Part shown: positions 15,688 to 23,842 of the stretch, one piece after another
Layout of the letters: each line of letters opens with the position of its first letter
Position numbering within the stretch: position 1 is the stretch's first letter
From: an uncultured Actinomycetes bacterium
GTDB lineage: Bacteria > Actinomycetota > Acidimicrobiia > IMCC26256 > PALSA-555
DNA length: 34,279 nt
Direction: 5' to 3'
NCBI GenBank assembly: GCA_937927875.1
Contig: CALEYV010000047.1
Coordinates: 1 to 34,279, forward strand
Notes under the pieces: generated by a model
What the model was told of the DNA's origin: nothing
Databases searched by the model: none
What the model saw: the letters and a program-made list of their open reading frames with translations, nothing else
Program-made: the position numbers and the translations under genes

Positions 15688-15701
15688 TGGAATGTGTTCT
15701 A
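15688..15701. promoter_or_regulatory. KstR-like operator upstream of DUF35-Ltp operon
   Basis: The sequence TGGAATGTGTTCTA fits TnnAACnnGTTnnA with one core mismatch (AAT instead of AAC). It lies in the 46-base gap between the kstR-like gene and the DUF35 gene. An ATG begins at 15687, one base before it, but the GTG at 15711 is the likelier start because the site would otherwise lie inside the coding region. Confidence 0.5.
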
Positions 15702-15710
15702 CTCCGGCCC

Positions 15711-16154
15711 GTGCCCGAGCCGCCCCGGACGACGCACACGATCGAGTTCCCCTACACCCGGACGCTCGGCCCGGTCATCGGCCCGTTCCTGACCGGGCTG
15801 CGCGACCAGCGGATCCTCGGCGCCCGCACCCCGAACGGCGGCGTCCTCGTGCCCCCGCTCGAGTGGGACCCGGCGACCGGCGAGGCGATCGAGCCCGACC
15901 TGGTCGAGGTCGGGCCGGGCGGCACCGTCGAGACGTGGGCCTGGGTCACGCAGCCGTCGCGCAAGCATCCGCTCGACCACCCGTTCGCGTTCGCGCTGAT
16001 CCGGCTCGATGGGGCCAGCACCGGCCTGCTCCACGCCGTCGACGCCGGCTCGATGGACCAGATGCGCACCGGCATGCGGGTGACGGCCCGGTGGAAGGAC
16101 GAGCGCATCGGCCACATGACCGACGTCGTGTTCGTCCCCGAGGCGGCGGCATGA
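15711..16154 (+). CDS. DUF35 OB-fold protein without zinc ribbon cysteines
   Basis: About 147 residues from the GTG at 15711 (155 from an ATG at 15687). The order matches DUF35 acyl-CoA-associated OB-fold proteins: an N-terminal helix region (FPYTRTLGPVIGPFLTGLRDQRI), a segment where the zinc ribbon normally lies, then an OB fold with TVETWAWVTQPSRKHPLDHPFAFALIRLDG and GMRVTARW. The ribbon region (GARTPNGGVLVPPLEWDP) has no CxxC pairs, so it cannot bind zinc in the usual way. It overlaps the next DUF35 gene by 4 bases (ATGA). DUF35 proteins act as partners of thiolase-fold aldolases in steroid side-chain cleavage. This one sits directly before two such thiolase-fold genes. Confidence 0.82.
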   Translation: MPEPPRTTHTIEFPYTRTLGPVIGPFLTGLRDQRILGARTPNGGVLVPPLEWDPATGEAIEPDLVEVGPGGTVETWAWVTQPSRKHPLDHPFAFALIRLDGASTGLLHAVDAGSMDQMRTGMRVTARWKDERIGHMTDVVFVPEAAA

Positions 16155-16711
16155 GCGCCGCCGACACCGCGCCGGCCGAGGACGGCCCGGTGACGATGAT
16201 GGACTACTTCATGCAGCTCGAGTACCACGAGCTGCTCTGCCCGGTCGTGCGCCGCTACGCGAGCCAGCTGCTCGAGGGGCGCCTGGTCGGGCACAAGTGC
16301 CCGAGCTGCGGCCTGGTGTACGTGCCGCCCCGCGGCTACTGCCCGATCTGCGTCGTCGAGACCACCGACGCCGACGAGATCGTCCTCGCCGACAAGGGCA
16401 CGGTCACGAACTACACCGTCGTGACGCCCGTCCAGTACTACGGGCAGGAGGAGACCGAGCCGTTCGTGCGGGCGTCGATCCTCCTCGACGGCGAGGGCGG
16501 CATGATGAACCTGCAGGACATCGTCGACGTGCCGGTCGACGACGTCCACGTCGGCATGCGCGTCGAGGCGGTCTGGAAGCCGCCCGGCGAGCGCAACGTC
16601 GACGAGATCTCGAACCGCAGCTGGGGGAGCGCCGAGGGCTGCATCGACGGCTGGCGACCGACCGGCGACCCCGACGTACCCGCCGAGCAGCTCCGGGACA
16701 AGGCGTTCTAG
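16151..16711 (+). CDS. DUF35 OB-fold protein with zinc ribbon
   Basis: The protein has 186 residues from the ATG at 16151. The rubredoxin-like zinc ribbon is intact: Cys50-x2-Cys53 and Cys64-x2-Cys67 in HKCPSCG and GYCPIC. An OB fold follows (GTVTNYTVVTPVQYYG, PFVRASILLDG, VHVGMRVEAVWKPPGE). Residues 14-45 form an N-terminal helical part. It starts on the stop codon of the first DUF35 gene and ends directly against the GTG of the Ltp4-like gene, so translation is coupled. The order DUF35 - Ltp4 - Ltp3 recalls Mycobacterium tuberculosis Rv3521-Rv3522-Rv3523. It is probably the structural partner of one or both thiolase-fold proteins. Confidence 0.88.
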   Translation: MSAADTAPAEDGPVTMMDYFMQLEYHELLCPVVRRYASQLLEGRLVGHKCPSCGLVYVPPRGYCPICVVETTDADEIVLADKGTVTNYTVVTPVQYYGQEETEPFVRASILLDGEGGMMNLQDIVDVPVDDVHVGMRVEAVWKPPGERNVDEISNRSWGSAEGCIDGWRPTGDPDVPAEQLRDKAF

Positions 16712-17764
16712 GTGCTCGACGTCGCGATCGTCGGGTACGCGCAGTCGCCGAGCTGGCGCAACGCCGAGCTGACCGAGCCGCAGTTCCTCTTCCCGGTCAT
16801 CAGCGAGGCGATCGAGCGGGCCGGGATCGAGCGCCGCGACATCGGCTTCACGTGCGCGGGGAGCTGCGACTACCTGTCGGGGCAGACGTTCGCCTTCGTG
16901 TCGAACCTCGAGGCGGTGGGCGCGTGGCCGCCGATCTCGGAGTCCCACGTCGAGATGGACGGCGCCTGGGCACTCTACGAGGCCTGGGTGCGACTCCAGC
17001 ACGGCGACATCGACCTCGCCCTCGCCTTCGGGTCGGGCAAGTCGTCACCGGGCCGGCTCGACGAGGTGTTCTCGCTACAGCTCGACCCGTACACGCTCAC
17101 GCCGCTCGGCGCCGACCCGGTGTCGCTGGCCGCGCTGCAGGCGCGGGCCATGCTCGACAAGGGCACGATCACCGAGCGCGACATGGCAGAGATCGCGGCC
17201 CGCAGCCGCCAGAGCGCGGCCGACAACCCGCACGCCCAGATTCGCAGCAGCCCCGACGCCGACGCGCTGCTCCAGGAGCCCTACCTCACCGCGCCGCTGC
17301 GGCGCCACGACCTGCCGCCGGTCAGCGACGGGGCGTGCGCGGTGGTGCTCGCCACCGCCGACCGGGCCCGCGCCACCTGCGAGCGCCCGGCGTGGATCCG
17401 CGGAATCGACCACCGGGTCGAGCCGCACCAGCCCGGCATGCGCGACCTCACCGAATCCATCTCGACCCGCCAGGCTGCCAAGCACGCCGGCGTCGACGAC
17501 GCGCCGGTCGACGTCGCCGAGCTCTGCGCGACCTTCACGCACCAGGAGCGGCTGCTGCGGGAGGCGATGGGTCTCGACGACACGGTTCGGGTGAACCCGT
17601 CCGGGGGCCCGCTGGCCGCCAACCCCGTCATGGCGGTCGGGCTGGCCCGGATCGCCGAGGCCGCCCGCGCCATCTCCGAGGGCGGCGCCGGCCGGGCCGT
17701 GGCGCACGCCACCTCGGGGCAGTGTCTCCAGCAGAACCTGGTGTGCGTGCTGGAGGGGGCGTGA
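16712..17764 (+). CDS. Thiolase-fold lipid-transfer-type protein, Ltp4-like
   Basis: The protein has 350 residues. The N-terminus MLDVAIVGYAQSP and the DIALAFGSGKSS-type central region belong to the thiolase/SCPx superfamily. Length and opening motifs (VAIVG, DIGF, SHVEMDGAWALYEA) resemble Ltp4 (Rv3522) as I remember it. The nucleophilic Cys of thiolases (C-x-S-G) is replaced by HVEMDG (His79, Glu81, Asp83), and the C-terminal GHPxGATG His motif reads AANPVMAVG. So it cannot act by the normal thiolase mechanism. It may be an aldolase or non-catalytic partner with the DUF35 proteins. The start is GTG, directly after the preceding stop. Confidence 0.82.
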   Translation: MLDVAIVGYAQSPSWRNAELTEPQFLFPVISEAIERAGIERRDIGFTCAGSCDYLSGQTFAFVSNLEAVGAWPPISESHVEMDGAWALYEAWVRLQHGDIDLALAFGSGKSSPGRLDEVFSLQLDPYTLTPLGADPVSLAALQARAMLDKGTITERDMAEIAARSRQSAADNPHAQIRSSPDADALLQEPYLTAPLRRHDLPPVSDGACAVVLATADRARATCERPAWIRGIDHRVEPHQPGMRDLTESISTRQAAKHAGVDDAPVDVAELCATFTHQERLLREAMGLDDTVRVNPSGGPLAANPVMAVGLARIAEAARAISEGGAGRAVAHATSGQCLQQNLVCVLEGA

Positions 17765-17768
17765 CGCG

Positions 17769-18932
17769 ATGAGTCGCCCCGCGGCCGTGGTCGGGATCGG
17801 CCAGACCAAGCACAAGAAGAAGCGCGACGACGTCTCGCTGCCGGGCCTCGTGCGAGAGGCCGCCCAGCGGGCCCTCGACGACGCCGACCTGACCTGGACC
17901 GACATCGACGCGGTCGTGCTCGGCAAGGCCCCCGATCCGTTCGAGGGCGTGATGATGCCCGAGCTCAGCCTCGCCGACGCGCTCGGCGCGACCGGCAAGC
18001 CGATCATGCGGGTTCACACCGCGGGCAGCGTCGGCGGCTCGACCGCGCTGGTGGCGACGCACCTCGTCCAGACCGGCGTGCACGACAAGGTCCTGACCGT
18101 GGCCTACGAGAAGCAGGCCGAGGGCAACGCCCAGTGGGGCCTGGCCGGTGGCCGCAGCGGCGGCATGGGCGCGGGCGGGATCTTCGCGCCGTGGATGCGC
18201 TCGTACATGACGCGGTCCGGCGCGCCCGAGCACATCGGCTGGATGGTCGCGGTCAAGGACCGGCGCAACGCGGCGAAGAACCCGTACGCACACCTGCAGA
18301 TGCCGGACCTCACCATCGAGGACGTCAAGGAGTCCCCGATGCTCTGGGAGCCGATCCACTGGCACGAGTCGTGCCCGTCCTCCGACGGCGCCTGCGCGCT
18401 CGTGCTCACCACCGAGGACGGCGCCAAGAAAGCGCCCCACCCGCCGGCGTGGGTGCTCGGGACCGCCATGCGGAGCGAGCTGGGCACCTTCCCAGGTCGC
18501 GACCCGGTGCGCCCGCAGGCCGGGGTCGAGTGCGCGCACGAGGTCTACGACATGGCGGGGATCACCGATCCCCGCAAGCAGTGCGACGTCGCCGAGCTGT
18601 ACGTCCCGTTCTCCTGGTACGAGCCGATGTGGCTGGAAGGCCACGACATCGCGGGGCCGGGGGACGGGTGGCGGATGGTGGAGAGCGGCGAGACCCAGAT
18701 CGACGGCGAGTTCCCGGTGAACCCGTCGGGCGGCGTGCTGTCGTCGAACCCGATCGGTGCCTCCGGGATGCTGCGGTTCGCGGAGGCCGCGCTCCAGGTG
18801 CGGGGCCGGGCCGGCGAGCACCAGGTCCCGGACGCCAAGGTCGGGCTCGCGCAGGCGTACGGCGGCGCGGCCCAGTACTTCGCGATGTGGGTCGTCGGCG
18901 CGACGCTGGACGCGGTCGACCAGAAGCGGTGA
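17769..18932 (+). CDS. Thiolase-fold lipid-transfer-type protein, Ltp3-like
   Basis: The protein has 387 residues, close to Ltp3 (Rv3523). The thiolase fold is seen in AAVVGIGQTK, RVHTAGSVGGSTA (about 81-92), SSDGACALVLTTED and VNPSGGVLSSNPIGASG. The Cys-x-Ser-Gly nucleophile is replaced by HTAGS, and the catalytic His of GHPxGATG is Asn327. A Tyr at 278 (AELYVPF) lines up with the catalytic Tyr in the YDHFTP motif of Ltp2, so an aldolase-type reaction is plausible. It follows the Ltp4-like gene by 4 bases and overlaps the next acyl-CoA dehydrogenase by 4 bases (GTGA). Probable role: C-C bond cleavage in a side chain or ring-derived CoA thioester. This is an inference. Confidence 0.82.
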   Translation: MSRPAAVVGIGQTKHKKKRDDVSLPGLVREAAQRALDDADLTWTDIDAVVLGKAPDPFEGVMMPELSLADALGATGKPIMRVHTAGSVGGSTALVATHLVQTGVHDKVLTVAYEKQAEGNAQWGLAGGRSGGMGAGGIFAPWMRSYMTRSGAPEHIGWMVAVKDRRNAAKNPYAHLQMPDLTIEDVKESPMLWEPIHWHESCPSSDGACALVLTTEDGAKKAPHPPAWVLGTAMRSELGTFPGRDPVRPQAGVECAHEVYDMAGITDPRKQCDVAELYVPFSWYEPMWLEGHDIAGPGDGWRMVESGETQIDGEFPVNPSGGVLSSNPIGASGMLRFAEAALQVRGRAGEHQVPDAKVGLAQAYGGAAQYFAMWVVGATLDAVDQKR

Positions 18933-20170
18933 CCGCGGTCGCCGAGACGTCGGAGACCGCCGAGCAGGCGGCGTTCCGGGACGAGGCGCACGCCTGGCTG
19001 GAGGGGAACGCCCCCCGCCGGCGGCACGACAGCAGCGAGTTCAAGCGCCGGGTGGCCGCGACCGGTCCCGAGGACGAGCAGGCCCACGTCGAGGCGTCCA
19101 AGTCGTGGCAGCGCCGGATCTTCGACGCCGGTTTCGCCGGCATCAGCGTGCCGCGCGATTACGGAGGACGCGGCGACACCGCCGCCCTCGAGCGGGTGTG
19201 GCGCCAGGAGGTCGTGCGCTACGAGATCGACACCGGCGTGTTCTCGGTCGCGCTCGGGATGGTCGTGCCGACGCTGCTCGCCCACGGCACCGAGGACCAG
19301 AAGCGACGCTTCGTCCCCCCGGTGCTGCGCGGCGAGGAGCTGTGGTGCCAGCTGTTCAGCGAGCCGGGCGCGGGGTCCGACCTCGCGGGCCTGACGACCC
19401 GCGCCGAGCGCGACGGCGACGAGTGGGTCGTGAACGGCCAGAAGGTGTGGAACTCCTTCGCGCACCTTGCCGACTGGGGCATCTTGCTGGCCCGGACCGA
19501 CTGGGACGTGCCGAAGCACCGGGGGATCACCTACTTCCTCGTCGACATGCACTCGCCGGGCGTCGAGCCGCGCCCGCTGCGCCAGATCACGGGCGTGGCG
19601 CACTTCAACGAGACGTTCCTCACCGACGTGCGGATCCCGGCCGACCAGGTCGTCGGCGCCGTCAACGGGGGCTGGGGCGTCGCGCAGACGACGCTGATGA
19701 ACGAGCGAGCGCTCATCGGCGGCGCGTCGCCGCTCGGGTTCCGCGACTACGTCGAGCTGGCCCGTCACCACGGGAAGACCGCCGACCCCGACATCCGCCA
19801 GCGCCTCGCGGCCGCGTACACGCGGTTCCAGATCCTGCGCTGGCTCGGCCAGCGCGCCCAGGCCGCGGCGCGCTCCGGGCAGGCACTCGGGCCGGAGAGC
19901 TCGGTCGCCAAGCTCGTGATCTCGGACCACTCGGCCCAGAACGGCGACCTGGCCCTGGCGATCGAGGGCGCAGCCGGGATGCTGTCCGGTCGCGACGCGT
20001 TCGAGAGCGGCTTCTGGCAGCAGCAGTTCCTCGGCCAGTGGGGCGTCCGGATCGGCGGCGGCACCGAGCAGGTCCAGCGCAACATCATCGGCGAGCGCGT
20101 CCTCGGGCTGCCGCCGGAGCGGCGGCCTGACAAGACCGAGCCGTTCCGCAGCATCCCCAAGAACGCGTGA
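18929..20170 (+). CDS. Acyl-CoA dehydrogenase (single-subunit type)
   Basis: The protein has 413 residues from the GTG at 18929, which overlaps the Ltp3-like stop. It contains LFSEPGAGSDLAGL (flavin-binding loop), a NER motif (MNERALIG) in the position of the alternate catalytic Glu, and GGGTEQVQRNIIGERVLGLPPE at the C-terminus, typical of FadE-type enzymes that work as homotetramers. Unlike the pairs at 5467/6654 and 22642/24812, no partner gene follows. A putative substrate is a CoA ester downstream of the Ltp step. Its place in the operon suggests it prepares the substrate for the Ltp3/Ltp4-DUF35 module. Confidence 0.88.
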   Translation: MTAVAETSETAEQAAFRDEAHAWLEGNAPRRRHDSSEFKRRVAATGPEDEQAHVEASKSWQRRIFDAGFAGISVPRDYGGRGDTAALERVWRQEVVRYEIDTGVFSVALGMVVPTLLAHGTEDQKRRFVPPVLRGEELWCQLFSEPGAGSDLAGLTTRAERDGDEWVVNGQKVWNSFAHLADWGILLARTDWDVPKHRGITYFLVDMHSPGVEPRPLRQITGVAHFNETFLTDVRIPADQVVGAVNGGWGVAQTTLMNERALIGGASPLGFRDYVELARHHGKTADPDIRQRLAAAYTRFQILRWLGQRAQAAARSGQALGPESSVAKLVISDHSAQNGDLALAIEGAAGMLSGRDAFESGFWQQQFLGQWGVRIGGGTEQVQRNIIGERVLGLPPERRPDKTEPFRSIPKNA

Positions 20171-20195
20171 CCGGCGAGGCGGGCCGACGGCGTCG

Positions 20196-22553
20196 GTGAG
20201 CGCCCTCGAGGGACTGCGGGTCCTCGAGCTGGGCGGTGAGATCGCGGCGCCGTATGCGACGAAGCTGCTCGTCGAGCTGGGTGCGGCGGTCGGGAAGCTG
20301 GAGCCGCCCGACGGTGACCCGCTGCGTCGCTGGACGCCCGCCCCCGAAGAAGACGGGCCGCCGGGGTTGCTGTTCGACTATCTGAACGGCGGGAAGTCGA
20401 GCGTCGTCGCCGACCTCGGCACCGATGGCGGCCGGGCGGTGCTGGAGGCCGCCGTCGCGGACGCCGACGTCGTCGTGGAGAGCCTCGGTGCCGGGGAGCT
20501 CGAGCGCCTGGGGATCAAGTTGGGGACCCCGGTCGCGGTGGTGCGGATCAGCGACTTCGGCCAGCGCGGTCCCTACGTCGGCCGGCCCACGAGCGGCTTG
20601 GTGCTCCAGGCGCTCGGCGCCTGGGTCTCGAGCCACGGTGTGCCGGAGGTCGACCCGGTGCAGGTGGGGTTGCGCCTCCACGAGTTCGTCGCCGGCACCT
20701 TCGCCGCCGCGGCCGCGCTCACCGCCGTGCGCGCGGCGCGCCTCGCCGACGAGGTCGTCACCGTCGACCTCTCGACCATCGAGTGCCTGGTCGGGACGCT
20801 CCCGTACCCGAACCTGGTCATGGAGGACATGCTCTCGGCGGGGCTCGCGCCTCCGCAGGCCCGGCACTTCCCGCTCCCCGGCATCGTGCGCTGCCGCGAC
20901 GGCTGGGTCGGGATCAACGCCCTCACCGGGCAGCACTTCGCGGACGCGTGCGCGATGTTCGAGCTCGACGAGTACGCGGACCGCCAGCCCGAGCTGGCCG
21001 AGGGTGGGCCGCCGCTCACCGAGTTCTTCGACCGGCTCGAGCCGTGGCTCCTGGCCCGCGACGCCGAAGCGGTGGTGGAGCTCAGCCAGGCGTTCCGAGT
21101 GCCGGCGGCACCGGTCGGCGACGGCCCCATGATGCTCGAGTACGCGCAGTTCCGCGAGCGGCCGTTCTTCGTGGCCGAGGCCGACCGGACGCTCCCGGGG
21201 CCGCCCTACCGGCTGAGCGCGACGCCGGCGGCTCGGCCCGGGGCGGCGCCGGCGCTCGGAGTGACGACGCTGCGCCCGGTCGCGGGCGAGCCGGCGCGAC
21301 CGGCGATCGGCACCCCAGGGCTCCCCTTGGCCGGGCTGCGGGTCCTCGACCTCGGGACGTTCTGGGCCGGCCCGTACTGCACGATGTACCTCGGCGCGCT
21401 CGGCGCGGACGTGATCAAGGTGGAGTCGACCCGGCGTCCCGACGGGTTCCGGTTCCAGGGCGCCAACCCAGCCTTGGGCGCCGACTGGTACGAGCGGGGC
21501 GGCGTGTTCGCGGGCACGAACCTCAACAAGCGGGACGTGACGCTCGACCTCACCACCGCCGAAGGCCGGGCGCTGCTGCGGCCGCTCCTCGAGCGGGCCG
21601 ACGTGCTACTCGAGAACTTCTCGGCCCGGGTCGTCGAGCAGTTCGAGCTCGGCTACCAGCAGGTCCGGTCGATCAAGCCCGACATCGTCATGGTGCGGAT
21701 GCCGGGCTTCGGGCTCGTCGGACCCTGGCGTGACTACGTCGGCTGGGCCATGGTCATCGAGCAGGCGACCGGCATGGCCAGCGTCACCGGACCGCCCGAC
21801 CGGCCGATGCACCCGGGCGGGCTCGCCGACCCGGTCATCGGCATGCACGCCGCGTTGGCCGTCCAGGCGGCCCTGGCCCACCGCGAGCGCACTGGCGAGG
21901 GACAGCTCATCGAGGTCGCGCAGCTCGAGACGGGCGCCAACCTGACGGCCGAGCTCGTGCTCGAGTGGTCCGCGCACCATCGCGTGCTCCCGCGACTCGC
22001 CAACCGGGACGCCCATGCTGCGCCGCAAGGCGTGTACCCGTGCCCGGCGGGGGAGCGTGGCCCCGAGTGGGTCGCGATCACGGTCGCCGACGACGCCCAG
22101 TGGGAGGCGCTGGCGCAGACGACCGGACGTGAGGACTGGCGCGCCGACCGGGCGCTAGCCACGGCGGCCGGACGCCACGCCCGTCACGACGAGCTCGACG
22201 ACGGGCTGGCGGCCTGGACCAGCGGGCGGCCGGTCGGCGAGACGGTGGCCGCGCTGGTCGCCGCCGGCGTGCCAGCGGCTCGGGTCCTCTCGGTCCCGTG
22301 GATGTTCGACGACCCCCAGCTGACGGCGCGCGAGTACTACGTCACGCTCGACCACCCGCGCACCGGCCCGCGCCGGTACCCGGGTTGGCCGATGCAGTTC
22401 TCGTTCGCCGAGGCCGCGCAGCGCTTCGGCGCGCCGACGCTCGGCCAGGACAACGCCGCCGTCCTCGGCGGCGAGATCGGGCTCGGCGCAGACGAGCTCG
22501 CCGCGCTCGCCGAGGCCGGCGTCATCGGGGACCTGGTTGCGGGCCCATCCTGA
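20196..22553 (+). CDS. Tandem two-domain CaiB/BaiF CoA-transferase
   Basis: The protein has 785 residues, about twice the family's usual length. It has two CaiB/BaiF domains in tandem: domain 1 (about 1-370, starting ALEGLRVLELGGE) and domain 2 (about 376-785, starting LAGLRVLDLGTFWAGP). In domain 2 the catalytic-aspartate region reads LADPVIGMHAA (Asp545). In domain 1 the aligned region reads LHEFVAGTFAA, with Glu163 in place of Asp. So only the second half looks able to form the aspartyl-CoA intermediate, and the first may be structural or bind substrate. Class III CoA-transferases are intertwined dimers, so the fusion could act as a pseudo-dimer. GTG at 20196; the gap after the acyl-CoA dehydrogenase is 25 bases. 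Confidence 0.88.
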   Translation: MSALEGLRVLELGGEIAAPYATKLLVELGAAVGKLEPPDGDPLRRWTPAPEEDGPPGLLFDYLNGGKSSVVADLGTDGGRAVLEAAVADADVVVESLGAGELERLGIKLGTPVAVVRISDFGQRGPYVGRPTSGLVLQALGAWVSSHGVPEVDPVQVGLRLHEFVAGTFAAAAALTAVRAARLADEVVTVDLSTIECLVGTLPYPNLVMEDMLSAGLAPPQARHFPLPGIVRCRDGWVGINALTGQHFADACAMFELDEYADRQPELAEGGPPLTEFFDRLEPWLLARDAEAVVELSQAFRVPAAPVGDGPMMLEYAQFRERPFFVAEADRTLPGPPYRLSATPAARPGAAPALGVTTLRPVAGEPARPAIGTPGLPLAGLRVLDLGTFWAGPYCTMYLGALGADVIKVESTRRPDGFRFQGANPALGADWYERGGVFAGTNLNKRDVTLDLTTAEGRALLRPLLERADVLLENFSARVVEQFELGYQQVRSIKPDIVMVRMPGFGLVGPWRDYVGWAMVIEQATGMASVTGPPDRPMHPGGLADPVIGMHAALAVQAALAHRERTGEGQLIEVAQLETGANLTAELVLEWSAHHRVLPRLANRDAHAAPQGVYPCPAGERGPEWVAITVADDAQWEALAQTTGREDWRADRALATAAGRHARHDELDDGLAAWTSGRPVGETVAALVAAGVPAARVLSVPWMFDDPQLTAREYYVTLDHPRTGPRRYPGWPMQFSFAEAAQRFGAPTLGQDNAAVLGGEIGLGADELAALAEAGVIGDLVAGPS

Positions 22554-22628
22554 GCGCGCGTCCTGCCGCCGCCGGACCCCACCGCGTCCGCCGTCGGCCA
22601 GCCTGTGCCAGCGTCGCCGGGATTAGAG

Positions 22629-22642
22629 TAGAACGCGTTCTA
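22629..22642. promoter_or_regulatory. Perfect KstR-type palindrome overlapping the igr-like operon start
   Basis: TAGAACGCGTTCTA is a perfect 14-bp palindrome and fits TnnAACnnGTTnnA at every position. Its last base is the A of the ATG of the ChsE2-like gene. A TAGAGT hexamer (22624-22629, TAnnnT) lies directly upstream as a likely -10, which would give a leader of only a few bases. There is no Shine-Dalgarno, so the mRNA is probably leaderless. Confidence 0.8.
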
Positions 22643-23829
22643 TGTTTCTGGGCTACACCGACGAGCAGCTAGCCCTCCGCAAGGAGCTGCGCGAGTACTT
22701 CGCCGAGGTGCTGGGCCCACCCGAGGTCCGCGCCGAGCTCGGACACCCGGGCGAGGGCAACCCCCGCTTCCGGGAGGTGGTGCGCCGACTCGGCGCCGAC
22801 GGCTGGCTCGGGCTCGGATGGCCGAAGGAGTACGGCGGGCAGGGCCGAGGCGCGATCGACCAGTTCATCCTGTTCGACGAGGTGCAGCGGGCCGGCGCCC
22901 CGTTCCCGTTCGTGACCGTCAACACGGTGGGCCCGACGATCATGGCGTTCGGGACCGAGGAGCAGAAGCAGCGCTACCTGCCGGGGATCCTGAACGGCGA
23001 GATCAACTTCGCGATCGGCTACACGGAGCCGGAGGCGGGCACCGACCTGGCGTCGCTGCGGACGCGCGCGGTTCTGGACGGTGACGAGTGGCGCATCAAC
23101 GGCAACAAGGTGTTCACGAGCGGGGCCAACCAAGCCGACTTCATCTGGCTGGCTTGCCGTACCGACCCCGAGGCGCCCAAGCACCAGGGGATCTCCATCA
23201 TCATCGTCCCGACCGACGCTCCCGGGTTCTCGTGCACGCCGATCGTGACGGTGGGCAGCGTCGTGACCCAGGCCTCGTACTACGACGACGTGCGCGTCCC
23301 GGCCTCGAACGTGATCGGCGAGGTGAACGCGGGGTGGCGCCTGATCACGAACCAGCTGAACCACGAACGGGTCGGCCTGGCCGCCCTCGGCGGGCTCACC
23401 CACCGCCTCTATGACGACATGGTCGACTGGTGCCGCGCCACCGACTCCGGCGAGGGGCTCGGCCGCACGATGATCGACGTGCCGTGGGTGCAGCAGGACT
23501 TGGCGAGCGTCCACGCCCGGCTCGAGGCGATGAAGCTCCTGAACTGGCGCATGGCCGCCGCCGTGGCGGCCGACGAGCTGACCCCGAGCGACGCGTCGGC
23601 GGCCAAGATCTACGGCGTCGAGACTCAGATCGAGGCCTACCGCCTCTTCCTCGGGATCCTCGGCGCGGCCGGCTACCTCCGCGAGGGCTCGCCGGGCGCG
23701 GCGCTGCGGGGCGAGGTCGAGCGCGCCGCTCGCGCCGCGCAGATCAACACCTTCGGTGGCGGGGTCCTCGAGGTGCTCCGAGAGATGGTGGCCGCCACCG
23801 GTCTCGGCATGGTCCGGCGGGCGCGCTAG
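22642..23829 (+). CDS. chsE2: Acyl-CoA dehydrogenase, FadE29 (ChsE2)-like large subunit
   Basis: The protein has 395 residues. It carries IGYTEPEAGTDLASLRT and KVFTSGANQADFIWLACRTDP, both strongly reminiscent of mycobacterial FadE29, a NHER motif with Glu242 at the catalytic-base position, and a C-terminal INTFGGGVLEVLREMVAATGLGM. ChsE1-ChsE2 is a heteromeric dehydrogenase that desaturates the three-carbon side chain (a pregnene-type 17-propanoyl-CoA). The partner is encoded at 24812. The ATG at 22642 begins at the last base of a KstR-type palindrome, and no ribosome-binding site is present. It is the first gene of an operon that parallels the igr region of M. tuberculosis, in a different order. 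Confidence 0.85.
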   Translation: MFLGYTDEQLALRKELREYFAEVLGPPEVRAELGHPGEGNPRFREVVRRLGADGWLGLGWPKEYGGQGRGAIDQFILFDEVQRAGAPFPFVTVNTVGPTIMAFGTEEQKQRYLPGILNGEINFAIGYTEPEAGTDLASLRTRAVLDGDEWRINGNKVFTSGANQADFIWLACRTDPEAPKHQGISIIIVPTDAPGFSCTPIVTVGSVVTQASYYDDVRVPASNVIGEVNAGWRLITNQLNHERVGLAALGGLTHRLYDDMVDWCRATDSGEGLGRTMIDVPWVQQDLASVHARLEAMKLLNWRMAAAVAADELTPSDASAAKIYGVETQIEAYRLFLGILGAAGYLREGSPGAALRGEVERAARAAQINTFGGGVLEVLREMVAATGLGMVRRAR

Positions 23830-23842
23830 TGGTGGAGGAGCG

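Noticed and set aside
22554..22628. Extra small gene in the gap before the igr-like operon
   Set aside because: No frame with a start codon and protein-like composition is present. The gap is better explained by a promoter.
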